A program made the position numbers and the translations under genes. Source: an uncultured Lachnospiraceae bacterium (GTDB lineage: Bacteria > Bacillota > Clostridia > Lachnospirales > Lachnospiraceae). Taken from it: 47,233 bases of DNA. The stretch lies in contig CAJTLX010000022.1 in assembly GCA_910577165.1 (NCBI GenBank), positions 1 through 47,233 of the forward strand. Direction: 5' to 3'. Positions 9,237-17,519 of the stretch are shown here, in pieces (within the stretch, counting starts at the first letter, position 1; the number at the start of each line of letters is the position of its first letter). Under the pieces are notes generated by a model. That model ran no database searches. It was given only the letters and a program-made list of their open reading frames with translations, and was not told the origin of the DNA.

Positions 9237-9869
9237 CTATGGATTTACTTTATATAAAGCTGAGCCGGAAAATGCAAAATGTTCATACATTTTTCCGCCG
9301 CCCCTTCCCGGAATGCCGCGCAGCAGTACAAATACACCGCGCTCTGCCACCCCTCTTTTTAAAAATCCCTCCCCGATAGGAAGTTCAAATTGGTAATTTT
9401 TTCCATAATAATTTCTTAACTCTTTCTGTTCCTCCACTGCTTTAAGCACCACTTCTTCTAATTGTTTTTCCCTTTCTCCATCAATAAAAAACACCTTTTC
9501 CTCCCAGCCAAATACATTTTCTTCTTCCCTCCTCGTATGCCAGAGAAAATATCCATCTTTATCCAGAAGGATAATGCACGCAATATATCCGCGCAGCCTC
9601 TCCTGTTCCGGTATGCGATCGAGTACTCCAAGAGAGGAAAATAGAGTTAAAAAGAATACTTCTAATACTTCTTCCTTGTCAATAAATAGTCTCCCGTCGC
9701 TATGTGTCGCCAGATATCCTGCCGCCGCGTCCGCTGCCTCGTCCACACTGCGATCCATAATCTGTCGTTCCTTTTCCATGTGCAGATCAGTCATTTCCCC
9801 CGCATAAGCCATGGTCATTATCCCGACGAACAGAATACTAAAAAGAATGGAATAATGGTATAATTTCAT
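9237..9869 (-). CDS. Exported single-anchor protein of the Tad-like locus
   Basis: A 210-residue protein with an N-terminal hydrophobic segment (about 5-23, YSILFSILFVGIMTMAYAG) followed by an acidic helix (EKERQIMDRSVDEAADAAA) and a mixed alpha/beta domain. This is the layout of TadE-like or minor pilin proteins: short cytoplasmic start, one membrane helix, extracellular domain. I see no known family motif. It sits between similar genes and the large secreted protein, so it is likely an envelope component of the same machine. Confidence 0.6.
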   Translation of the reverse strand: MKLYHYSILFSILFVGIMTMAYAGEMTDLHMEKERQIMDRSVDEAADAAAGYLATHSDGRLFIDKEEVLEVFFLTLFSSLGVLDRIPEQERLRGYIACIILLDKDGYFLWHTRREEENVFGWEEKVFFIDGEREKQLEEVVLKAVEEQKELRNYYGKNYQFELPIGEGFLKRGVAERGVFVLLRGIPGRGGGKMYEHFAFSGSALYKVNP

Positions 9870-9913
9870 CTCTCTTCTCCCCTTTTCCCCACGCTAAACA
9901 AAATATGTCCCTT

Positions 9914-10432
9914 TTAAGGCGGCAGATCTCCCTCTGTTCCCAGACGCTCAAGAAGACCATCACGTACATGAAAATAGCAGAAGTATTCTCTTTCCGGTGC
10001 TTTCCCGCAAAAATAATAATACGCCTTTTCAAAACCATCCGCGGGCATTTTAATCTGAAAGAAAAGCCCCTCCCCGCGGGAAAGTGGATAGACCTCTCCC
10101 CCCATATAATCACAGGATTTTTCTTTTGCCTGCGCAAGATCAATCAGATTTTTTACGCCTGATACTTCCTTCCACAAATTAATTTCCACAAACTCCGATA
10201 ACCTTTTGCCTTCCCCTTGATTCGTCGCTTCCCCCTCCCCAAAAAGATATTCTGCGGCATCAATGGAAAGATATCCCTGTTTTTGCATTATTTCTCCATA
10301 TTCCCGCACACGCAACACACAGGCTTCAAAGAGCCGATCCCTTATTTTAATATGGATACTCACCGCCGGAAAAAGAAACATCAAAAAAATAGCTGCCACC
10401 AGATCAATACATTTTGCAAATTTTCCTACCAT
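9914..10432 (-). CDS. Exported single-anchor protein of the Tad-like locus
   Basis: A 172-residue protein with one N-terminal membrane segment (about 8-27, CIDLVAAIFLMFLFPAVSI) and a soluble domain of about 140 residues outside. No recognised domain. Its start overlaps the end of the upstream gene by 7 nt, which suggests translational coupling. It is comparable in layout to its two neighbours, so all three may be minor pilin/TadE-like subunits. Confidence 0.6.
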   Translation of the reverse strand: MVGKFAKCIDLVAAIFLMFLFPAVSIHIKIRDRLFEACVLRVREYGEIMQKQGYLSIDAAEYLFGEGEATNQGEGKRLSEFVEINLWKEVSGVKNLIDLAQAKEKSCDYMGGEVYPLSRGEGLFFQIKMPADGFEKAYYYFCGKAPEREYFCYFHVRDGLLERLGTEGDLPP

Positions 10433-10851
10433 ACCTCACCACCACAGGGATAAACATACCCATCTTTTCCATATAGGGAAATATGGAAAAAAACATCTTC
10501 CAAAACGATCTCTTCTGCAAAACAAAATTCTTCCTCTAATTCCTCCCAGTATTTGATTTTCACTGAAAGACGATTTTCTATCTCCTCCATACCGACTGGC
10601 AACACATATCTCTTTGCTATGGCGAACTCGTAATCATAATCAGGACAGGCGGCAAGTAGATTTTTAAACCGCTCATACTCCGTTTTTTGAAGACATTTTT
10701 CCCGCTTTACCCGCCCGTAGAGTTCTTCGGCTCGCATTTCAATATAATTTCTCTCTCTGCTCTTATTGTTTTGTAAAATACTTGTGGCTGGAATTAGTGT
10801 CAAACACAGAATACAAAGCAAAATCTCAACCATACGCCCCACACAATCCAT
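10426..10851 (-). CDS. Exported single-anchor protein of the Tad-like locus
   Basis: A 141-residue protein with an N-terminal membrane segment (about 7-26, MVEILLCILCLTLIPATSI) and an extracellular, strongly acidic domain. AAGGAG is 9 nt before the ATG at 10851; an in-frame ATG at 10833 is an alternative. No family is recognised. It overlaps the next gene by 7 nt. Confidence 0.6.
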   Translation of the reverse strand: MDCVGRMVEILLCILCLTLIPATSILQNNKSRERNYIEMRAEELYGRVKREKCLQKTEYERFKNLLAACPDYDYEFAIAKRYVLPVGMEEIENRLSVKIKYWEELEEEFCFAEEIVLEDVFFHISLYGKDGYVYPCGGEVW

Positions 10852-10882
10852 CTCCCCTTTCTCCTTTCCTGACCGTTCGACT

Positions 10883-11431
10883 TCAAAACATTTCTTCTAA
10901 TAGACCATATTCCAACCGAAGTAAATCCCTTTGCTGATCTCTTTGCATACGTCTGCAAAATTCTTCCTCCCGGCATCTTTTTGCCAGTACTCCGTCATTT
11001 TTCTCCCCTCCCCACCTAAAAAACAAACTTAAAAATGCCATTAACAGAGAACAAATAATAAAAAGTATCACTCCCAGTCCAAAATGGCAAAAGATTCTTC
11101 CCCTTTTGCCCAGCCAGATAAAAAATACACTTGCTATCAGCGCGCTGAATAGATTGGCAAATCCTCCGCCGTAAGCTGCCCACCGGAGACTTTTTTTGTC
11201 CGGGCAAAGGAGGACACACTCCCCCGCAGAACTTAATTTCCGCCTTCCTCCTCTTACAAAACCCCCACCCGGCACCCATAAAATAGTTCCGAGGCGTATC
11301 CAGAGACAAACTCCCCCAAAAAGCCACCCAAACAGCGCGTGTCCACCCTCGTGAATCAATGCTGCTATCCTATAGTTTCCCACAGCCAAAACCCCGCCCG
11401 CCAAGTACAAAAAAACGCACTTACCGGACAT
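10883..11431 (-). CDS. Site-2-type (M50-like) membrane metalloprotease in the Tad-like locus
   Basis: A 182-residue polytopic membrane protein. It carries the zinc-binding HExxH motif as HEGGH (27-31, in AALIHEGGHALFGWLFGG), a GGGFANLFSAL segment (88-98) matching the family's GxxxN loop, and KNDG (144-147) in the place of the C-terminal zinc-ligand Asp. These three marks together are those of small M50 metallopeptidases that cut within membranes. AGGTGA precedes the ATG and the start overlaps the upstream small gene by 11 nt, so it belongs to the operon. A canonical A24 prepilin peptidase is absent from the locus, so it may process the pilin-like proteins; that role is inference. Confidence 0.7.
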   Translation of the reverse strand: MSGKCVFLYLAGGVLAVGNYRIAALIHEGGHALFGWLFGGVCLWIRLGTILWVPGGGFVRGGRRKLSSAGECVLLCPDKKSLRWAAYGGGFANLFSALIASVFFIWLGKRGRIFCHFGLGVILFIICSLLMAFLSLFFRWGGEKNDGVLAKRCREEEFCRRMQRDQQRDLLRLEYGLLEEMF

Positions 11432-11570
11432 ACATCACCTCAAATTCCCGCAGTGCTTCTCCCACTGTCTTTGAGAATAATCCATCGCACTGCAAAAACA
11501 GCATCCAGATGGCAAGACAAAACAATACACCCGCTGCAAAAGCACCAATATGCTCCGCTATTTCCTCCAT
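11421..11570 (-). CDS. Small single-span membrane protein of the Tad-like locus
   Basis: A 49-residue protein with one hydrophobic stretch (IGAFAAGVLFCLAIWMLFLQ) and a short acidic tail. The ATG at 11570 is chosen over that at 11609 because GGGGGGAAAGG precedes it. The length and layout are those of a Flp-type pilin, but the usual G/xxxxEY processing site is not obvious. The gene end overlaps the start of the M50-like protease by 11 nt, so the two are probably translated together. It could be the protease's substrate or a small partner. Confidence 0.55.
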   Translation of the reverse strand: MEEIAEHIGAFAAGVLFCLAIWMLFLQCDGLFSKTVGEALREFEVMYVR

Positions 11571-11598
11571 CCTTTCCCCCCATCTTACAAAATGTATT

Positions 11599-12063
11599 TT
11601 ACTGTTCAATAAACCTTACCTGCAAAATTACCTCATTGACATTGCACAGAACTTCGCAGCGATATTGCGCATTTGGTCTACAATATGTCTTTTGTGCTGG
11701 CTGTGTCAAAAGATCGGTCTGCCCCCCTGCGGGAATTAGATATTCTACTTTTCCCTTTACAACCACCATGGAGAAATCCGCCCTCTTATACAAAAATCTT
11801 CGGTAAAAATTTACCACGTCGCTCCCATTTAGGAAAATTCCATCATACGCCGCCAATTCATCCTGCGATAAATACAGTGCGAACTCACTCATTCTGCGAC
11901 TCGCAATATTTGCGATCTGCTTTGCCTGTCGGAATTGCTGCATCCCCAGAGAAATCAGCAGACAACTTAAAATTGTAACCGCTCCCAGCGTAAGAAAGCG
12001 CGTTGCTATGGTAAGCGAGAATCTCCCACTCCCTCTTTCCTTTCCTGCCCTCTCTCCTCCCAT
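11599..12063 (-). CDS. Pilin-like exported protein, paralogue of the upstream gene
   Basis: A 154-residue protein with a basic N-terminus, one membrane helix (about 26-40, LGAVTILSCLLISLG) and an extracellular domain. The sequence AYDGIFLNGSDVVNFY and the final FIEQ match AMYDGLEVSGSEVTTLI and the final FIQQ of the gene at 12090, so the two are tandem paralogues. AAGGGG lies 5 nt before the ATG. Proteins like this are often mislabelled as ABC transporter permeases; the layout fits a filament subunit or pseudopilin instead. Confidence 0.6.
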   Translation of the reverse strand: MGGERAGKERGSGRFSLTIATRFLTLGAVTILSCLLISLGMQQFRQAKQIANIASRRMSEFALYLSQDELAAYDGIFLNGSDVVNFYRRFLYKRADFSMVVVKGKVEYLIPAGGQTDLLTQPAQKTYCRPNAQYRCEVLCNVNEVILQVRFIEQ

Positions 12064-12089
12064 ATGTCCCCTTTCATGCCGATTTTTCC

Positions 12090-12611
12090 TTATTGCTGAA
12101 TAAAATCAATACAGATAATAATTCCATTGGCATTTTTCTTTACGCTCCCTAAAAAATCCGCCTGCGGATTGATATAATTATCCGCCCCCTTTGCCTCCTG
12201 CAGCCCATTTAGGTACTGCTTATTATCCGCATTGCTGATCGTGTTGGTCGCCTCGTCATAAAAATAATTGTAGCAGACAAAATCGGATGCTTTGGTTTTT
12301 ACGCGCACGGATGTATATTCCTTAAGTGAGATTAATTTGCTGATCAGTGTTGTCACCTCGCTCCCACTTACTTCCAAGCCATCATACATCGCCTTATTCA
12401 GATCTTGATAATCCTCAAGCATCTTATTGTACTGGTTCGTCCCCGTATTGATCGCGGCCTTTCCCTGTTTTGACATATAAAGTGCAAGCGAACAGACAAT
12501 ACATACCACAATCACCGCCACGCCAATAATCAACGCCCTAGTTGCGGTTGACAAAAAATATCCTTCCTTTGCTCTGCAAAACGATTCCCCCTGCTTTTTT
12601 ATTTTCCTCAT
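12090..12611 (-). CDS. Putative major pilin-like protein of the Tad-like locus
   Basis: A 173-residue protein. A short basic start ends in RAKEGYFLSTATRA, followed by a membrane helix (LIIGVAVIVVCIVCSLALY), a helical spacer and an extracellular beta-rich domain. The conserved signature is YDGLEVSGSEV, shared with the downstream paralogue. The ATG at 12611 is chosen over 12632 because GGAGG lies 7 nt upstream. It has a possible promoter of its own, which fits a subunit needed in larger amounts than the assembly proteins. Export through the TadA/TadB-like machine encoded just upstream is inferred. Confidence 0.6.
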   Translation of the reverse strand: MRKIKKQGESFCRAKEGYFLSTATRALIIGVAVIVVCIVCSLALYMSKQGKAAINTGTNQYNKMLEDYQDLNKAMYDGLEVSGSEVTTLISKLISLKEYTSVRVKTKASDFVCYNYFYDEATNTISNADNKQYLNGLQEAKGADNYINPQADFLGSVKKNANGIIICIDFIQQ

Positions 12612-12658
12612 CGTTACTCCTCCCCGGCGCAAGTGCTTTTTTCCACCGCGCTAATTTT

Positions 12659-12687
12659 ATAATATTTTTTTGCTTTGCCCTGTATAA
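12659..12687 (-). promoter_or_regulatory. Possible internal promoter before the pilin-like genes
   Basis: TTATAC, a 17-bp spacer and TATTAT, in the only sizeable gap (122 bp) inside the first half of the operon. Confidence 0.4.
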
Positions 12688-12733
12688 GGCATCAAGATTT
12701 ATGGTAAAATTTTCCATTTATCCAATTTGCAAA

Positions 12734-14320
12734 TTATCCCGCCAATAAACTTCCGTTATAATATTCCAACATCCTAAAACACTCTGCCATAAATGGGAAA
12801 ATCAGATAGCCGAACATCAAAAACACTCCGGGAATACAGGCGAGCAAAACGGCAAAATCCGCTCTTCTTTGTTGCATAATCTCCGTTTCTAATTTTTGAT
12901 TTTCCAGAAATTGCTCAATTTCTGCATCGATCTCCTCAAATGCATCTTCCACTCCGATCTCCTCCGCCATCACAAACATATCGACCAATTTCCGAAAAGG
13001 AGGATAATCTTCCTTCTGCCATAGACAAAGCAGTGCCTCATTTTCATCCGTCCCGTAATCGCCGATACATTCCCTAAGTGAATTGCGAAAAAGCTGTGCG
13101 TTCTGTTCCAGATCCTCCAAAAGTTCAAGCGAGGTTATTCCTGGAAGCTGCTTTTCTAATCGGATCAAAAATTCCAGCCGAAGCACTTCTTCCTCTCTTT
13201 TATCAAGACAGATAAGCCGTTCCATATTTAGCCGAAGCACAGGGTATTCCCTGCCCAAAACCACAGCTAATATAAAAAGAACGATCCATATTGGGTTTGT
13301 TCCAACGCCGTAACGCAGATACATCAGATAAAGGCATAGCCCAATCAGCGCACCCGAAAATGCCCCGAAGAGCTGATGGAGAAAAAATTCAAACAGCGTT
13401 CTTGTATCCCCCTGTTTTTTTAAGAGTGCTGCTCTTTTTTCAAAATGTTTTTTACGCGCCTGATAAAAACGGGTAAAGATTTCCTGAAGATTTTTAAGGT
13501 GGGAAAGCCACCTGATCCACGCAGAAAACACTGGACGGTAGGGGATTCCCCTCAGTCCATTTAAAAATTCATAGAGCAAAAAACTTATGGCATAGACCGA
13601 TAATTCCAGACTTCTTCCCGCGATTCCATCATAGAAGGAGGATAATTCTGGCAGATTTCCTACCGCCCAGCGATGAATGGCTGGAATAGTAAACATAGGA
13701 ACAGCAACAACGAATCCAAGACCGGAAAGCAAGTAGCGCATACGCTGCTCGTTGCGCTGTGCAAGTTCTGCTTCCATTCTTAAATTTCCAAGGTTCCACA
13801 AAAACACAGAACCTCCCTCCCCCTCCTTTCGCTCCTCATCCCCATGTTCTTCCACTGCGGCAATCTGCATAAGAAAAACGCGATAATAACGGTTTTTCAC
13901 TTTGCGTTTATACTCCTCTATCCCACTCTGCCGATCCTTCGCGCCAAGAATCTCATAGATGCGGCGCAAATTCTTTTTTGTGTCTAGGGGCATCCCCTCC
14001 GCTGCATCGTAGACCGCTTCCGCAACCTGTCTGCTCCGATAATACTGATGCCCCGTATTCATCAATACCCGGCAGAAAATTTCCTTCGCTTTCTTTGCCT
14101 CGCGCCCTTTGAGCAGATAGAATACTTCTCGATAAACAAAATATAAAAAGAAACCTGAAAATGCAACAGTGCGATAACCGCCCTCCCGCAAAAACAAAAA
14201 TAGGCTTCCCAAAATCCCTATAACCAGAATCAGTGCTACCGCCGTTCCCGCGTTTTCCCGACAGGTCCGCAGGGAAAATGGATAATAGTATAAGTACATT
14301 TCTTTTATTCTATGATACAT
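12734..14320 (-). CDS. TadB/TadC-like platform membrane protein
   Basis: A 528-residue membrane protein with hydrophobic pairs near the N-terminus (27-45 and 52-65), in the middle (about 200-260 and 320-360) and at the C-terminus (about 490-512). A helical cytoplasmic stretch rich in Glu/Arg precedes the last helices, including MFVMAEEIGVEDAFEEI, which resembles the T2SSF-type domain of TadB/TadC. Its place directly after the TadA-type ATPase is the standard order in Tad loci. It may represent a fused TadB-TadC, since no second platform gene is present. The start lies 6 nt from the upstream stop. Confidence 0.65.
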   Translation of the reverse strand: MYHRIKEMYLYYYPFSLRTCRENAGTAVALILVIGILGSLFLFLREGGYRTVAFSGFFLYFVYREVFYLLKGREAKKAKEIFCRVLMNTGHQYYRSRQVAEAVYDAAEGMPLDTKKNLRRIYEILGAKDRQSGIEEYKRKVKNRYYRVFLMQIAAVEEHGDEERKEGEGGSVFLWNLGNLRMEAELAQRNEQRMRYLLSGLGFVVAVPMFTIPAIHRWAVGNLPELSSFYDGIAGRSLELSVYAISFLLYEFLNGLRGIPYRPVFSAWIRWLSHLKNLQEIFTRFYQARKKHFEKRAALLKKQGDTRTLFEFFLHQLFGAFSGALIGLCLYLMYLRYGVGTNPIWIVLFILAVVLGREYPVLRLNMERLICLDKREEEVLRLEFLIRLEKQLPGITSLELLEDLEQNAQLFRNSLRECIGDYGTDENEALLCLWQKEDYPPFRKLVDMFVMAEEIGVEDAFEEIDAEIEQFLENQKLETEIMQQRRADFAVLLACIPGVFLMFGYLIFPFMAECFRMLEYYNGSLLAG

Positions 14321-14326
14321 TCCATG

Positions 14327-15907
14327 CTACCCCGCTAACACATCCGCTGCTTCCTCCTGATCCCACCCCTCATAAAATCTTCGGATTCTCTGACCATGTT
14401 CCTTGCCGATCTGTCCTGCCTGTCGGTAAGTGCCACGCTCAAAGGTAAGAATTTCTCGCAGTTGATAGCCTTCCTTTTCGCGCTCAATTTCTGTGATCCG
14501 CTCAATATAGCGATGCCCATAACGATCGGTTTCCATATGGATATCAAAATGCAATGCCTCTACGACCTGAGCTGTTGCAACCTTTTCGTCTGCAAATCCC
14601 GCCTCCTTTAAAAGGGCATTGCGCATATACGAAATCAAACGTTCCGTCGTATTGTGATGGCTTGTACACATGGTAAAGCGACCGCCGGACTGCGCGATCT
14701 GTATAAATGCTTCCGCCGTTTGTGGCTCGTTGATCTCCCCGCAGATCGTAACATCCGTATCCGTTTTCTTAAACAGTGAAAGAATTTCCTTTAGCTGTAA
14801 TCCTCCATATTCCTGCATAGTAAGAATATTTCGCTCTGGATAAAGTTCCCCCAAATGCATTTCCAACGTGCCTTCCGCGAGACGTATGCTGTAACGACCG
14901 TCAATAAATCGCACTAGAGCCTTTAACAGTGTGGTTTTTCCACTTGCCTGCTCCCCGGTAATCACAAGGTTTACGCAGCCCTTTACCAAGATGCGCAGCA
15001 GGCTAACCGCAAACGCCGCATTTTGATCTGTCAGAAGTTCCCCTACTTCTCTTGCGGAAATTGTGTTAAATTTGCGCACATAAAAATTCCATCCCTCCGC
15101 CGCAGGTGGTCTTGCTACTGTTACGCGAACATTATTTTGCAATCCCATTACCATTGCGCAGTTGCGGCGGCTTAGCTGTGCATGTGGGTGGTTTCTTGCA
15201 AGTTTCCGCACCACGCGCGCAAGTGCGTTTTCCGATTCAAAACGAAGAAAGGATAATCTGATTTTTTTGCCCTTCAACATAATATACACGGTATTTTTTC
15301 CCGCACTTACCCCATCCACTGCAATTTCCTGTGAGATCAGTCTGTCACAGAAAGAAAATCCATAAAGCTCCTGATATACCCGCTGCGCAATAATTTCAAG
15401 CAGATCCGGGTAGGTAAAATGCACGGGTTCCTCCTGTAAAATTCCGCGAATCTCATCTTCTGAAATTTCATAGCCGAAATTTTCTTCTTTTTGTGCCTGC
15501 CCTTGTCTCTCCCGCGGCAAATTGTACCTCCCGCACAATTTAACAAATCCCTCCTCCCCATAGCAGCGCATTTCGCGGTAAATCAGAATTTCAAAACAAT
15601 CCTGCGCGCTCAGATTATATTCCTGCTCCGCGGGAAGCAGGTGGAACAGATCCCGTTCAGAAAGACCAAGTGGTTCCGAGACAATCTCCTTTATAAATTC
15701 CCGCACAAAAAGCCGGTCTTTCTCGCTTCCTAAACTACAGCGGTGCAGTGCCTGGCGAAGTCTTCCCTTCTGATGATAAAACTTGTCCTTTCTCCAGTCT
15801 TTTCCAGGATTTTCCTCCTCCCCAGAAAAGATCAGCTCCTCAATATACGCCTTCACCGACGCGGTTAGCTGATCCATACTCTCCGGCTTTTCCTGTGCCT
15901 TTTTCAA
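14327..15907 (-). CDS. TadA/CpaF-type secretion ATPase
   Basis: A 526-residue type II/IV secretion ATPase that would power filament assembly at the inner face of the membrane. Walker A is GEQASGKT (318-325). The Walker B region is TDVTICGEINEPQTAEA (383-400), with Glu in place and the following His-box as TSHHNTTERLISYMRN. The N-terminal 150 residues are the usual helical CpaF extension. The start is TTG at 15907 with GGAGG 8 nt upstream, which gives a 68-nt overlap with the end of the preceding gene. This is the most diagnostic gene of the Tad-like locus. Confidence 0.85.
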   Translation of the reverse strand: MKKAQEKPESMDQLTASVKAYIEELIFSGEEENPGKDWRKDKFYHQKGRLRQALHRCSLGSEKDRLFVREFIKEIVSEPLGLSERDLFHLLPAEQEYNLSAQDCFEILIYREMRCYGEEGFVKLCGRYNLPRERQGQAQKEENFGYEISEDEIRGILQEEPVHFTYPDLLEIIAQRVYQELYGFSFCDRLISQEIAVDGVSAGKNTVYIMLKGKKIRLSFLRFESENALARVVRKLARNHPHAQLSRRNCAMVMGLQNNVRVTVARPPAAEGWNFYVRKFNTISAREVGELLTDQNAAFAVSLLRILVKGCVNLVITGEQASGKTTLLKALVRFIDGRYSIRLAEGTLEMHLGELYPERNILTMQEYGGLQLKEILSLFKKTDTDVTICGEINEPQTAEAFIQIAQSGGRFTMCTSHHNTTERLISYMRNALLKEAGFADEKVATAQVVEALHFDIHMETDRYGHRYIERITEIEREKEGYQLREILTFERGTYRQAGQIGKEHGQRIRRFYEGWDQEEAADVLAG

Positions 15908-16709
15908 ATCGCATTCCTCCCTTCCCAGCTTCCTGTATTCGTTTTGCTGTCTTCTTTAACGCCACGAAAAATTCTTCTAACACTGTCCCGGTACGCCCTC
16001 TCTGCCATTTTTCAAACAGAGCAAGAAGTCTTCCGTCAAGACAGGCATCCCGAATTTCCGTACAATATGGCAGACAGGCAGAATTCATCAGTGTCAATTC
16101 ATGATAACAATGGCGTAGATTATGCATATTGTATTTTGACTGCGCATCATAACACCCAAGCAAATAAAAGACGGGTGCGCCCAGAGAAAGCATAGTACTC
16201 TCCTCAAAACATTTTGAGAATCCTTTAATGTTCTGTCCAATATTGCGCACAAAAAGCCCCGCGTTTTCCATTACTTGCCTTGCCAATTCCCCGCGTTCAT
16301 CCCCGACATCGCAGAGAATAAAATCATAATGTTTTTCCAGTTCATTAAGCATTCCTGGCATTTCTTCCCGATAATCCCTAAGTGTCCGGTGATCAGTATC
16401 ATAAAATTGTTCCGGCAAAAGGGAAAGACAGTCCCTCAATTCCGTCACGCACTCTCTTATCCCCTCCTTGTCCGCAAGCCCTGCCCTTACCAATTTGCGC
16501 AGTGCTTCCATGCCAGTTCCCTCCTGCATTTTACTTTTACGCCCTCCATGCTGCCCCATCAAGTATAATTCCAGATCTCGGCGGCCGGGCTGAACGGACA
16601 TAACAAGGCAGTGCTTTTTTTCCTCATAGGCCAGCCAGAGCGCGAGTAGTGCAGTATGAAGTGTCGTCCCCAGCTGCCCGGAAATTCCATCCGTCATTGC
16701 AATAATCAT
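15840..16709 (-). CDS. Degenerate ParA/CpaE (TadZ)-like protein 3
   Basis: A 289-residue protein with the ParA/MinD fold pattern: a glycine-rich first loop (DGISGQLGTTLHTALLALWL, 7-26), then a YDFILCDVGDERGELARQVM segment that matches the switch II/Walker B strand (FILCDVGD). The loop lacks the signature Lys of the deviant Walker A, so ATP hydrolysis is doubtful. TadZ/CpaE proteins position the pilus machine in the cell. The ATG at 16709 has GGAGG 5 nt upstream and overlaps the stop of a small upstream ORF as ATGA, a coupled arrangement. Confidence 0.6.
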   Translation of the reverse strand: MIIAMTDGISGQLGTTLHTALLALWLAYEEKKHCLVMSVQPGRRDLELYLMGQHGGRKSKMQEGTGMEALRKLVRAGLADKEGIRECVTELRDCLSLLPEQFYDTDHRTLRDYREEMPGMLNELEKHYDFILCDVGDERGELARQVMENAGLFVRNIGQNIKGFSKCFEESTMLSLGAPVFYLLGCYDAQSKYNMHNLRHCYHELTLMNSACLPYCTEIRDACLDGRLLALFEKWQRGRTGTVLEEFFVALKKTAKRIQEAGKGGMRFEKGTGKAGEYGSANRVGEGVY

Positions 16710-16864
16710 ACTCTCCTCCTCCAATTTTCTTTCAAACTTGCAGTCATGCTGCGACCATCTTTTCGGGAACAGCTAAATCCGCCCATGTTCGCGCTCACAG
16801 TGCAAACTGGCTGTATGAAAAGGGTCACGCTCAAAATCCTTTTGTTTTCCCAGTAGCCTTTCAC
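16706..16864 (-). CDS. Small hidden ORF (52 aa) inside the Tad-like operon
   Basis: It starts with GTG three bases after the stop of the upstream ParA-like gene, with GGGGG at a spacing of 7 nt, and its TGA overlaps the ATG of the next gene (ATGA). The protein has a basic start, a moderately hydrophobic stretch (ILSVTLFIQPVCTVSA) that could be a short signal or membrane segment, and a basic tail. I do not recognise it. Filling a gap exactly, with a ribosome site and stop-start coupling, is the evidence that it is real. Confidence 0.5.
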   Translation of the reverse strand: MKGYWENKRILSVTLFIQPVCTVSANMGGFSCSRKDGRSMTASLKENWRRRV

Positions 16865-16866
16865 CT

Positions 16867-17502
16867 TTATGCCCCCTGCTGTGCCCGCCGAAAATGTTCT
16901 ACAAATTCTTTTCCTGCACTTTCTTCTGGAAAAACAGCACGCACAGTATCTTCAAGATACCTCTTAAAATTTGAGGAAATTCCCCGAAAGGAAAAAATCT
17001 CATTATATTGACACTGAATACGCAGCTTTTTCTCCTTTGTGCTGTCATTGCAACTATACTGACAGGACTCGCGCACCACGCTGGGCACTGCCCGCCTTTC
17101 CTCCCCCGTATTGCGGTAGACAAGCTGTAGATAATCCGCCTCTCCTTTTCCGATCTCCTTTAAGCGTTCGATATGATTTTTCTCGCAGTCCGTCGTGTAG
17201 ATCCTATGGGTGCAATGCTCCATCTCCTCATGCTGCGCAAATCCAAAAAAGATCATGATGACATCGTATTCCTTGTAATTTTCCTGGCGCAATAAGCCCC
17301 TTGTAAAATATGTCCCGCGATATTCTATTGTTTCTGCATAGTCATTCGTCCCCGGAATCATGGGGATGCAATAGTAAAGTGCCTGTGACTCCGAATAGTC
17401 TGCCATCAGCACACGCTTTCCCATCTGGTAAAAAATCCTTGATAAATACAGTATGGTATCTTGTACATCCAGTCCCATAAAACCAATTATTTTACATTCC
17501 AT
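16867..17502 (-). CDS. Degenerate ParA-like protein 2, no P-loop
   Basis: A 211-residue protein. The opening CKIIGFMGLDVQDTILYLSR and KRVLMADYSESQALYYC follow the first two strands of ParA-type ATPases, and YDVIMIFFGFAQHEE matches the Walker B strand, but no phosphate-binding loop is present. It is therefore likely a non-catalytic member, perhaps pairing with its neighbours. The ATG at 17502 (GGGGG 6 nt upstream) is preferred over 17508. It lies 17 nt from the preceding gene. Confidence 0.5.
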   Translation of the reverse strand: MECKIIGFMGLDVQDTILYLSRIFYQMGKRVLMADYSESQALYYCIPMIPGTNDYAETIEYRGTYFTRGLLRQENYKEYDVIMIFFGFAQHEEMEHCTHRIYTTDCEKNHIERLKEIGKGEADYLQLVYRNTGEERRAVPSVVRESCQYSCNDSTKEKKLRIQCQYNEIFSFRGISSNFKRYLEDTVRAVFPEESAGKEFVEHFRRAQQGA

Positions 17503-17519
17503 TCCCATCCCCCTTAATT

